From contig JALNXZ010000073.1 of assembly GCA_023230125.1 (NCBI GenBank), forward strand, positions 1 through 7,368: a stretch of DNA of 7,368 nt, written 5' to 3'. The position numbers were made by a program, and so were the translations under genes. The first letter of the stretch is position 1, and the number at the start of each line of letters is the position of its first letter. Source of the DNA: Bacteroidales bacterium (GTDB taxonomy: Bacteria; Bacteroidota; Bacteroidia; Bacteroidales; UBA1402). Positions 1 to 6,638 of this stretch are shown one piece after another. Below the pieces are notes generated by a model. It searched no databases and had not been told where the DNA came from. It was given only the letters and a program-made list of their open reading frames with translations.

Positions 1-173
1 ATCCTTTCAACGAATTCATCATTTCCAAAACCCCGGCAGCAAGATGGGGGACGACTGCCGACCTTCAAGGCCCAGCCATCTTCCTGGCATCCGATGCTTC
101 TGACTTCGTAAACGGACATATCCTGTACGTTGATGGTGGTATTCTGGCTTATATTGGGAAACAACCTAAATAA
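1..173 (+). CDS. Gluconate 5-dehydrogenase / KduD-type short-chain dehydrogenase, C-terminal part (5' end outside window)
   Basis: Reading from base 3, an open frame of 56 codons runs to a TAA at 171-173. The peptide contains the end of a classical SDR: an A-A-R-W-G segment, then a FLASDASDFVNGH-type stretch and the usual C-terminal V-D-G-G motif. It closes with GILAYIGKQPK, an ending I associate with Bacteroidota proteins annotated as gluconate 5-dehydrogenase or 2-deoxy-D-gluconate 3-dehydrogenase (KduD). Such cytosolic NAD(P)-dependent enzymes interconvert keto and hydroxy sugar acids; KduD acts late in pectin-derived uronate breakdown. The Rossmann fold and the catalytic Ser-Tyr-Lys lie upstream and are not visible, so exact substrate and activity cannot be judged. 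The DUF4861 gene downstream on the same strand fits a sugar-acid locus. SDR membership is secure; the subfamily is likely. Confidence 0.85.
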   Translation, partial: PFNEFIISKTPAARWGTTADLQGPAIFLASDASDFVNGHILYVDGGILAYIGKQPK

Positions 174-198
174 TATTCTATAAAGAATTAAAACAATT

Positions 199-239
199 AA
201 TAACGGATGTCATCCCTTTAAGGGACGGCGTCCGTTATT
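199..239 (+). terminator. Long intergenic hairpin after the SDR gene (terminator or attenuator)
   Basis: Bases 199-216 pair with 222-239 around a TTTAA loop. The 18-position stem has two G-U wobbles and one A-C mismatch. It starts 26 bases after the SDR stop. Only a short, broken T stretch (TTATTTC) follows or overlaps the 3' arm, so it is weaker than a textbook intrinsic terminator. It could be a partial terminator between the SDR and DUF4861 genes, or an element that stabilises the 3' end of the upstream mRNA. Confidence 0.65.
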
Positions 240-265
240 TCAAAAATCAGCTAAATGCTTTTTGT

Positions 266-1396
266 ATGAAAAATCATCTTTTTCTATTTTTATCCGTGTT
301 ACTTTTTGCCTCGTGCAATAGTAAGGTTGAAATCCCTGTTTTCAACAATTCAGAGGTTGACAGAATTGATGAAATGGTTGAAATTTGTCTCTGTGAACTA
401 ACCAATTTTGATATTTCAAAATTGGTTGTTTTGGATCCTAATGGTAAGCAAGTACCTTATCAGGTATTGTATAAAGGAGAAGATACCCCACAGGCTCTTA
501 TTTTCCCCGTTACTCTAAAGGCAGGAAAAGAATCCGTTTTTATAGTCAAGGAAGGTAAACCTGAACAGTTTACAGCTAAAACGAAGGTGCGCTTTGTCCC
601 TGAACGAAAAGATGATATGTCCTGGGAAAACGACAGAATTGGATTTCGTATGTATGGACCGGCTTTGGCTAATGAAAATCCAAGCAATGGTGTTGACGTA
701 TGGCTGAAGAGAACCAGTGAGTTGGTTTTTGATAAATGGTACAAAAACGATATCTCTCAAAAAGCATCCTATCATCAGGATCATGGTGAAGGCCTTGACT
801 GCTATAATGTAGGACATACTTTGGGCTGTGGCGGCATTTGCCCGATCGTCAACGATTCTTTATATATCGGACGTTATTTTGACCGCTATAAGATTCTGGA
901 CAATGGGCCACTTCGTTCATCTTTCCTATTGTATTATGATTTTGTGCCTTACGGCAGCAAGAATCTGAAAGCTGAACTTCTGGTCACCATTGACGCAGGG
1001 TCATCATTGAATGAAGCTGTTATCAGATATACAGGTGATACCATCAACATTCAACTTGCAGCCGGTATCTTTTTGCAAGATACTGTCCAAACTATTGCGG
1101 GAAGTGCAACCCAGGGATACATCGCTTATGCGGAAAACGCCGTTGCAAATGGTACGAAAATTTCTGTTGGACGTCGTTATGAAGGGGTAGTCTTTGATAC
1201 TCCTGTTGTTGCTGTCAAACAACTTCAAAATCATTTGATCGGAGTATGTAATTATAAGGTCGGTGAACCATTCAGATATTATTTTGGTGCAGGCTGGAAT
1301 AAATTTGGAATCCAAAAAGATTCTGATTGGTTTGGCTTCTTGTCGGATAAACGTATAGCACTATCGCAACCGCTAAAAGTAAAGATTCTTAAATAG
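266..1396 (+). CDS. DUF4861 family lipoprotein
   Basis: This is a complete 376-residue protein. It begins with a lipoprotein signal peptide: MKNH, a hydrophobic run of Leu/Phe, and a lipobox ending F14-A15-S16-C17, so Cys17 should be lipidated and the mature protein should sit in the periplasm or on the outer membrane. Residues 18-20 are Asn-Ser-Lys, without the acidic run often seen in surface-exported Bacteroidota lipoproteins. The middle holds the conserved DUF4861 block: NGVDVWLKRT (about 141-150), HGEGLD (173-178) and TLGCGG (185-190). The C-terminal half is rich in beta-type segments. DUF4861 has no firmly known activity that I can cite. Members tend to occur near unsaturated-uronate and pectin degradation genes, which agrees with the KduD-like gene upstream. 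A role in oligosaccharide or uronate handling in the periplasm is inference. No ribosome binding site is obvious, as is common in this phylum. Confidence 0.87.
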   Translation: MKNHLFLFLSVLLFASCNSKVEIPVFNNSEVDRIDEMVEICLCELTNFDISKLVVLDPNGKQVPYQVLYKGEDTPQALIFPVTLKAGKESVFIVKEGKPEQFTAKTKVRFVPERKDDMSWENDRIGFRMYGPALANENPSNGVDVWLKRTSELVFDKWYKNDISQKASYHQDHGEGLDCYNVGHTLGCGGICPIVNDSLYIGRYFDRYKILDNGPLRSSFLLYYDFVPYGSKNLKAELLVTIDAGSSLNEAVIRYTGDTINIQLAAGIFLQDTVQTIAGSATQGYIAYAENAVANGTKISVGRRYEGVVFDTPVVAVKQLQNHLIGVCNYKVGEPFRYYFGAGWNKFGIQKDSDWFGFLSDKRIALSQPLKVKILK

Positions 1397-1434
1397 TACG
1401 TCGATTTTGATACTTTATTCGGTATTGTCTCCAT

Positions 1435-1473
1435 AAAAAAGCTCTAAGAATTAGTTGTTCTTAGAGCTTTTTT
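1435..1473. terminator. Bidirectional intrinsic terminator between convergent genes
   Basis: A perfect inverted repeat has 10-bp core arms GCTCTAAGAA / TTCTTAGAGC at 1441-1450 and 1458-1467, with a 7-base loop. The core is flanked by A6 on the left and T6 on the right, which extends pairing to 16 bp. The T run serves the DUF4861 gene, which stops 38 bases before it. The A run is a U tract on the other strand and serves the histidine kinase, whose stop is 30 bases away. Confidence 0.95.
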
Positions 1474-1503
1474 GTGCCAATTATGTTGTCAAGCACTTTC
1501 TAA

Positions 1504-3828
1504 TTAACCATTAACCGGCACCGTAAATATAAATTTGCTTCCTTTCTCCAAAATGCTTTCAACGCTTATTGATCCTCCGTTTCGCTGAACAAAATCTTTG
1601 CAAAGCACAAGCCCCAAACCCGATCCTTTTTCATTGTTTGTACCATAAGTAGAATGAAACCGGTTATCTGTAAAGAGTTTTTCCGCCATCTCCGGAGACA
1701 TGCCTACCCCGTTATCTGCAATTTCGACGGCAATAAAACCATTCTGTTCAGATATGCCGATGCTGATTAATCCTCCTGTCCGGGTAAATTTTACAGCATT
1801 GGAAAGCAGGTTGCGGATGACCAGATTAATCATGTCATAATCTGCATAAATGGTATATTTTGTTTGAATATCAAACTGAATATCAATTGATTTTTGTCCT
1901 GCTGCGCCGGAAAGCAATGAAATGTTTTCGTCGATCAATTCGTTAATGATGATAGCTCTTGGACTATAAACGATATTACTTCGTTGAGACCTTGACCAGT
2001 TCAGTAAATTTTCCAGCAAGTAAAAGGTGCTTTTTGACATATCTTTCAATTCATTGAGGAGATTGACCTGCATGTCGGGATTAACCTGTAAATCACTGGT
2101 TAAAAGTTCAATAATTTGCATAAAACTGCCAATCGGCCCGCGCAGGTCGTGCGAGATAATGGAAAAAAGCTTGTCCTTGGTAACGAGCAGTTCCTGCAAC
2201 TGCTCTTCGATTTCTTTCTGTTTGCTGATATCAATATGAGTGCCGATGGCCCGAATGGCCTTATTATCTTTGTCTCTCTCCACCACTTTCCCATGATCCA
2301 AGACCCATTTCCATTTGCCGGAACTGTCTTTTAACCTGAACATACTTTCGTAATAATCTGTATCACCTTTTAGGTGATTTTCAAAAATTTCAGTCACTCT
2401 GGGGAAATCATCGGGATGGATGAGCTCTTGCCATTTGAAACCCTTATTTTTGAGTCCGTTGGGTTCATAACCAAGCATAGTGGAACAGGTATCGGTAAAG
2501 TAAATTTCATTTGTTTGAAGATTCCAATCCCACATCCCTTCTCTTGCTCCACTCAAAGCAAGCCTTAAGCGTAGTTCACTGTTCTGAAATTGATTGAGAT
2601 ATATTTTTCGCTCCAGTGCATTCTTGATATCATTTGTGACTGTTAAGAGCAAACTGATTTCCTCTTCTGTCCAAATTCTATGCTCCAAGCATTCATCAAA
2701 GCCTACAAACCCCCAAAGGTGATTTTGTAGATAAAGCGGGTAAACCAAAATAGATTTGACATTCAACGGTTTCAATATATTGATAATGTCCTGAGGCAGT
2801 TCCTGGATATTTTCAGAGAAAATACGGCCTTTTTGGCTGATGATCTTCTTCCAGGAGGGTACCTGGTCAAAAGGAAGCATTTGGAGTTCTGCTTTTTTTC
2901 CTTCAATCCCTTTATTAATCCATTCATAGGTATTGCTAGTAAATTGTTCATCGGGTGTATTTTCAAAGATATAGACACGACTTACATTTGAATGAAGTCC
3001 AACCAGTCTTAGAACCGTATTGATGATGTCATTAAAATCTCCTGGTTTGTTAAGGAGTTGTGCAACATCAACAAGCAGTTTCTGTTGTCGATTGAGGTAT
3101 TCTAACTTTTCCTCCATTATTTTCATATGAGTGATGTCAGTTGCTGCAGAGAGGAGATACGTGTTTTCTCTGACCTTTATCTCTTCCAATGAGAATAAGC
3201 AGACAATCAACTTCCCTGATTTTGCTCTGAGTGTGACTTCACCTTCTGCCCGTCTTTCTTCCTTGAATTTGTTTAGTATTCTTTTGCGCTCTGCTTCATG
3301 GTGAAATAAACCAAGTTCTTGAACGCTCTTCCCTGATACATCTTCCAGAGAGTACTCAAGGGCATCCATAAAAGCCCGATTGATATTAAAAATGATACTG
3401 GGATCAAAGGTGCTGATAGCCATAATGACTTTTGAACCATTAAATATACCATAAAAGAGCCCTCTGGAAAAATGTTCAGCGGATAAATTGGTGCTGATTG
3501 CAGCAATAACATTCTTTTCATTCCACCAACCGATATAAAATTTGGTGTCAACAGGAATTATTTCGTTTGCTTTTGTAATATATGGGTATGGGCTGGACAC
3601 TATATCTCCTTTTATGGCCATAGGGATCATGATACTTACTTTTTCCTTGTCCTGCGAAGGATAGACGGCAAGTAGGCTCTTCCCCTTCAATTCCTCGGCT
3701 GAATAGCTCAATATGGAACTTACGGCGCGGTTTATTTCCATAATATTCCCATCCATGTCCAATATGAATAAGAAATCAAGTTCGTCGTTCAACAACTCTT
3801 TAAGCTGGTTTTCAGGAATAAAATTCAT
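1504..3828 (-). CDS. Soluble PAS-PAS-GAF-PAS sensor histidine kinase
   Basis: This 774-residue protein has no signal peptide or membrane segment, so it should sense in the cytosol. The domain order by eye is: PAS at about 8-115, PAS at about 125-235, GAF at about 250-408, a PAS_3-type fold at about 416-536 (WDWN near 433, IHPDD at 470-474), a HisKA dimerisation domain at about 550-615, and a HATPase at about 660-772. His560 in SIISHDLRGP is the expected phosphoacceptor. The ATP site shows an N-box with Asn677 (NLLSNAVK), a G1 box DNGVGM (705-710) and a G2 box GSGLGL (735-740), so the kinase looks active. Residue H+4 is Gly564 where HisKA kinases usually have Thr or Asn. There is no receiver domain and no adjacent response regulator, so its partner is unknown. 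It is transcribed divergently from transketolase and appears monocistronic. Its ligand cannot be predicted. Confidence 0.93.
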   Translation of the reverse strand: MNFIPENQLKELLNDELDFLFILDMDGNIMEINRAVSSILSYSAEELKGKSLLAVYPSQDKEKVSIMIPMAIKGDIVSSPYPYITKANEIIPVDTKFYIGWWNEKNVIAAISTNLSAEHFSRGLFYGIFNGSKVIMAISTFDPSIIFNINRAFMDALEYSLEDVSGKSVQELGLFHHEAERKRILNKFKEERRAEGEVTLRAKSGKLIVCLFSLEEIKVRENTYLLSAATDITHMKIMEEKLEYLNRQQKLLVDVAQLLNKPGDFNDIINTVLRLVGLHSNVSRVYIFENTPDEQFTSNTYEWINKGIEGKKAELQMLPFDQVPSWKKIISQKGRIFSENIQELPQDIINILKPLNVKSILVYPLYLQNHLWGFVGFDECLEHRIWTEEEISLLLTVTNDIKNALERKIYLNQFQNSELRLRLALSGAREGMWDWNLQTNEIYFTDTCSTMLGYEPNGLKNKGFKWQELIHPDDFPRVTEIFENHLKGDTDYYESMFRLKDSSGKWKWVLDHGKVVERDKDNKAIRAIGTHIDISKQKEIEEQLQELLVTKDKLFSIISHDLRGPIGSFMQIIELLTSDLQVNPDMQVNLLNELKDMSKSTFYLLENLLNWSRSQRSNIVYSPRAIIINELIDENISLLSGAAGQKSIDIQFDIQTKYTIYADYDMINLVIRNLLSNAVKFTRTGGLISIGISEQNGFIAVEIADNGVGMSPEMAEKLFTDNRFHSTYGTNNEKGSGLGLVLCKDFVQRNGGSISVESILEKGSKFIFTVPVNG

Positions 3829-4031
3829 ATCTTGCTAAATATAAGATTCATAAATAATGACAGAAAGAATGGATGTAAATGTAATAAAATATAGCAGAAT
3901 CTTTATCGATAGGATCTCTAAAATAGGCAATCAAGTCTTTTCGGAAAGGAATATAGCGGCCAAATTTTTATCTTCATATCCTCAGATGTAGAAAGAATCT
4001 TTTATCTTTGTTAAAAATTTTCAAGTGATTT
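3829..4031. promoter_or_regulatory. Divergent intergenic region between histidine kinase and transketolase genes
   Basis: These 203 AT-rich bases separate two divergent start codons and should hold promoters for both genes. On the plus strand a TATCTTTG box is visible near the right end (listed separately). On the minus strand I see no TAnnTTTG box for the kinase. Other structure includes a near-direct repeat, AGAATCTTTATC at 3896-3907 and AGAATCTTTTATC at 3994-4006, the palindrome TATCGATA at 3904-3911, and a near-palindrome CTTTTCGGAAAG at 3937-3948. No ORF of note is present. Regulatory roles for the repeats are unproven. Confidence 0.6.
4003..4010 (+). promoter_or_regulatory. Bacteroidota-type -7 box (TATCTTTG) for transketolase
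   Basis: TATCTTTG matches the Bacteroidota -7 consensus TAnnTTTG and ends 21 bases before the transketolase ATG, implying a very short leader. I see no clear TTTG-like -33 element at the usual spacing of about 19-21 bases upstream, so the call rests on the -7 box and its position. Confidence 0.6.
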
Positions 4032-6050
4032 ATGAAAAACTCAGCATTAATGAACAAAGCAGCAGATAATATCAGGATATTGGCTGCTTCGATGGTTGAA
4101 AAAGCCAAATCAGGTCATCCGGGAGGCGCAATGGGTGGAGCAGATTTTATAAACGTCCTTTTTTCTGAATATTTAGTTTATAATCCGAAAAATCCTGAAT
4201 GGGAAGGTCGTGACAGATTTTTCTTGGATCCGGGTCATATGTCACCGATGTTATATGCTCAATTGGCTCTTATTGGCAAATTTACACTGGATGAACTAAA
4301 ACAGTTTCGTCAGTGGGGCAGTTCTACGCCGGGTCACCCTGAAGTTCACTTTGAAAAAGGTATTGAAAACACCTCAGGTCCGTTAGGTCAAGGCCATACT
4401 TTTGCAGTAGGAGCAGCTATTGCTGCCAAATTCCTGAAAACGAAGTTCGGAGAACAAATGGGGCAGACAATTTATGCTTACATTTCTGATGGTGGCATCG
4501 AAGAAGAAATTTCTCAGGGAGCAGGTCGTTTGGCCGGTCATCTTGGATTGGACAACCTGATCATGTTCTACGATTCCAATGATATCCAGCTCTCTACAGA
4601 GACTTGTGCGGTGACAAGCGAAGATACTGCAGTCAAATACAAATCTTGGGGCTGGGAAGTGATGGAAATCAATGGCAACGATTTGGAGCAAATCCGTAAA
4701 GCATTGAAGAAAGCCCAGTCTGTTCAGGGAAAGCCAACCCTGATCATCGGTAAAACAGTGATGGGTAAAGGAGCTTTAGCCCCTGACGGAAGCAGTTTTG
4801 AAAATAAATGTGCCACACATGGTGCACCGCTCGGTGAATCAGGTGCCAGTTTTGAAAAGAGTATCAAGAATTTGGGTGGAGATCCAGAAGATCCTTTCAC
4901 CATATTTCCTGAAGTTGCAGAACATTACGCCCAACGCGCCAAAGAGCTTGAAGGTATTATAGCCAAACGTGATGCTGCCAAAGCAGAATGGGCTGTCAGA
5001 AATCCGGAAGCCGCTGCCAAAATGGAAAAATGGTTCTCCGGTGCAGCTCCAGAAATTGATTGGACAAAAATTGAACAAAAAGCCGATCAGGCAACCAGAA
5101 CTGCTTCTGCGACTGTTTTAGGCTATCTCGCACAGAACGTCGAGAATATGATTGTCGCTTCGGCAGACTTGTCAAATTCTGACAAGACTGACGGTTTCCT
5201 GAAAAAGACCAAAGCCATAACCAAGGACGATTTCAGCGGAGCATTCCTCCAAGCTGGCGTGTCCGAGCTGACTATGGCTTGCGTTTGTACAGGTATGGGG
5301 CTTCACGGAGGTGTGATTCCTGCCTGTGGAACATTCTTCGTTTTTTCAGACTATATGAAACCGGCCATACGTATGGCTGCCCTGATGGAAGTTCCGGTTA
5401 AGTTTATCTGGACACACGATGCTTTTCGTGTTGGTGAAGATGGACCAACCCATGAACCTGTGGAACAGGAAGCCCAGATTCGTCTGATGGAAAAGCTCAA
5501 GAATCACAGTGGAAATAACTCCATGTTGATACTTCGTCCTGCTGATGTAAATGAATGTACTGTTGCTTATAAGCTGGCGATGGAAAATACCAAAACTCCG
5601 ACTGGATTTATCTTTAGCCGTCAGAACATCAAAAATTTGCCAGGCAGCAGTTACCAACAGGCCTTACAGGTCTCAAAAGGCGCTTATGTAGTTTCCTGTG
5701 ACGGAGATCCTGATATTGTTTTACTCGCATCCGGTTCTGAAGTTTCCACCTTGGTGGATGGTGCCGAATTGCTCCGAAAAGACGGTATCAAGGTTCGCAT
5801 CGTATCCGTACCTTCTGAAGGCCTTTTCCGCAGCCAGTCTGTCGAATACCAGGCCTCAGTTTTGCCGGACGGCGTTAAACGCTTTGGCCTGACAGCTGGT
5901 TTGCCCGTCAACTTACAGGGTTTGGTCGGTGAAAATGGTAGCATCTGGGGACTTGAATCCTTTGGATTCTCCGCACCATACAAAGTCTTGGATGAAAAAC
6001 TGGGATTCACGGGTGAAAATGTATACAAACAAGTCAAGTCAATTCTATAA
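4032..6050 (+). CDS. tkt: Transketolase
   Basis: This 672-residue protein is the usual length of a full single-chain transketolase (E. coli TktA has 663). The enzyme moves two-carbon ketol units between sugar phosphates in the cytosolic non-oxidative pentose phosphate pathway, using thiamine diphosphate and a divalent metal. Visible motifs are SGHPGGAMGG with His29, DPGHMSP with His69, TPGHPE with His102, and GPLGQGH (116-122). The cofactor/metal motif is SDGGIEEE (152-159), with Asp153, Glu158 and, further on, Asn183 in DSNDI. Glu412 (VSELTM) fits the catalytic glutamate, followed by HDAFRVGEDGPTHEP (462-476) and FSRQ with Arg530. All expected active-site residues appear present. The first residue of the usual GDG is Ser here. 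The ATG at 4032 is preferred over an in-frame ATG at 4050 because it lies at a suitable distance from the promoter box. rpiB follows in the same direction after a terminator. Confidence 0.97.
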   Translation: MKNSALMNKAADNIRILAASMVEKAKSGHPGGAMGGADFINVLFSEYLVYNPKNPEWEGRDRFFLDPGHMSPMLYAQLALIGKFTLDELKQFRQWGSSTPGHPEVHFEKGIENTSGPLGQGHTFAVGAAIAAKFLKTKFGEQMGQTIYAYISDGGIEEEISQGAGRLAGHLGLDNLIMFYDSNDIQLSTETCAVTSEDTAVKYKSWGWEVMEINGNDLEQIRKALKKAQSVQGKPTLIIGKTVMGKGALAPDGSSFENKCATHGAPLGESGASFEKSIKNLGGDPEDPFTIFPEVAEHYAQRAKELEGIIAKRDAAKAEWAVRNPEAAAKMEKWFSGAAPEIDWTKIEQKADQATRTASATVLGYLAQNVENMIVASADLSNSDKTDGFLKKTKAITKDDFSGAFLQAGVSELTMACVCTGMGLHGGVIPACGTFFVFSDYMKPAIRMAALMEVPVKFIWTHDAFRVGEDGPTHEPVEQEAQIRLMEKLKNHSGNNSMLILRPADVNECTVAYKLAMENTKTPTGFIFSRQNIKNLPGSSYQQALQVSKGAYVVSCDGDPDIVLLASGSEVSTLVDGAELLRKDGIKVRIVSVPSEGLFRSQSVEYQASVLPDGVKRFGLTAGLPVNLQGLVGENGSIWGLESFGFSAPYKVLDEKLGFTGENVYKQVKSIL

Positions 6051-6074
6051 GATAGTCAGGCTTTATACTTATAC

Positions 6075-6104
6075 AAGAAGCTGTCTCATAAGGGGCCGCT
6101 TCTT
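6075..6104 (+). terminator. Intrinsic terminator of the transketolase gene
   Basis: The arms AAGAAGC (6075-6081) and GCTTCTT (6098-6104) are perfectly paired. One T-C mismatch follows, then five more inner pairs (two of them G-U) closing an ATAA loop. A TTTT run at 6103-6106 overlaps the 3' arm. The hairpin begins 24 bases after the transketolase stop and precedes the rpiB promoter box, so tkt and rpiB are probably separate transcription units with some possible read-through. Confidence 0.8.
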
Positions 6105-6154
6105 TTGTTATCAGGGAAATTGTTGTCAATATTTTAATTCCAAATAATTTTCTA

Positions 6155-6162
6155 TATCTTTG
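6155..6162 (+). promoter_or_regulatory. Bacteroidota-type -7 box (TATCTTTG) for rpiB
   Basis: The octamer is identical to the one before transketolase and matches TAnnTTTG. It ends 24 bases before the rpiB ATG. The nearest TTG-like element (TTGTTG at 6120-6125) is 29 bases upstream, farther than the usual spacing, so the -33 element is unclear. Its place after the tkt terminator supports an independent rpiB transcript. Confidence 0.6.
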
Positions 6163-6186
6163 CAAACCTAACCAACTAATAAAACT

Positions 6187-6630
6187 ATGAACTCCGATGA
6201 CGTACCTGTCGCGATATGCAGTGATCATGCCGGTTATGAATTGAAAGAATTTCTATTGGATTGGCTTTCAGCCAATAATATCGAATTTATTAATTTTGGC
6301 ACTTACTCGCCAGATAATTGTGATTACCCCGATTTTGCACATCCTCTTGCTGAAGCAGTTGAATCTGGTGAAGCACCTCGTGGAATAGCCATTTGTGGCT
6401 CTGGTCAAGGTGTTACTATGACCGTAAATAAACATCAAGGAATACGTGGAGCACTTTGTTGGATACCAGAAATGGCAAAACTGGCCAGACAACATAATAA
6501 CGCCAATGTCTTGTGTCTTCCTGCCCGCTTTATCAGTAAAGAAGACGCTATAAAGGCTGTGGAATTATTCTTTGCGACACCTTTTGAGGGGGGACGTCAT
6601 CAGAAACGTCTCGATAAAATGACCTTGTGA
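6187..6630 (+). CDS. rpiB: Ribose-5-phosphate isomerase B (RpiB/LacAB family)
   Basis: This 147-residue protein matches the RpiB length (about 150). RpiB interconverts ribose 5-phosphate and ribulose 5-phosphate in the cytosol. Visible family motifs are CSDHAGYELK (Asp13, His14), CDYPDFA (45-51), ICGSGQG with the likely catalytic Cys70, NKHQGIRGALCW (81-92), RQHNNANVL with His103, and the phosphate-binding end GGRHQKRLDKM with Arg137 and His138. These correspond well to the E. coli RpiB active site (Cys66, His99, His134). The related LacA/LacB galactose-6-phosphate isomerase subunits share the fold. However, the complete set of RpiB residues and the neighbouring transketolase make the pentose phosphate role much more likely. 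It has its own promoter box and converges on yggS, with 8 bases between the stop codons. Confidence 0.95.
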   Translation: MNSDDVPVAICSDHAGYELKEFLLDWLSANNIEFINFGTYSPDNCDYPDFAHPLAEAVESGEAPRGIAICGSGQGVTMTVNKHQGIRGALCWIPEMAKLARQHNNANVLCLPARFISKEDAIKAVELFFATPFEGGRHQKRLDKMTL

Positions 6631-6638
6631 CACTTCAT

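Noticed and set aside
515..817. Minus-strand open frames opposite the DUF4861 gene, some with hydrophobic stretches
   Set aside because: They lack family resemblance and promoters, and the opposite strand encodes a conserved full-length lipoprotein.
1435..1473. Inverted repeat as an insertion sequence end or attachment site
   Set aside because: The A-run/T-run symmetry and its place between two convergent stops explain it fully as a terminator, with no transposase or target duplication nearby.
2772..3551. Alternative minus-strand frames overlapping the kinase gene in another phase (for example 3273-3551)
   Set aside because: The composition looks out of frame, with no motif, and they overlap the GAF and PAS domains of the intact kinase.
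3904..3911. TATCGATA palindrome as an operator
   Set aside because: An 8-base palindrome in AT-rich DNA is expected by chance, and no second copy or longer dyad supports it.
3829..4031. Riboswitch (for example thiamine pyrophosphate type) before transketolase
   Set aside because: No conserved THI-box pattern is seen, and the inferred leader after the -7 box is far too short to hold one.
4050..4052. Alternative transketolase start at the second in-frame ATG
   Set aside because: The ATG at 4032 is closer to the promoter box and there is no Shine-Dalgarno signal favouring the internal codon. It remains possible but is less likely.
5684..6037. Minus-strand open frame of 117 codons opposite the end of transketolase
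   Set aside because: It lies entirely inside a clearly conserved gene, has no recognisable domain, and is best explained as a shadow of the coding frame.
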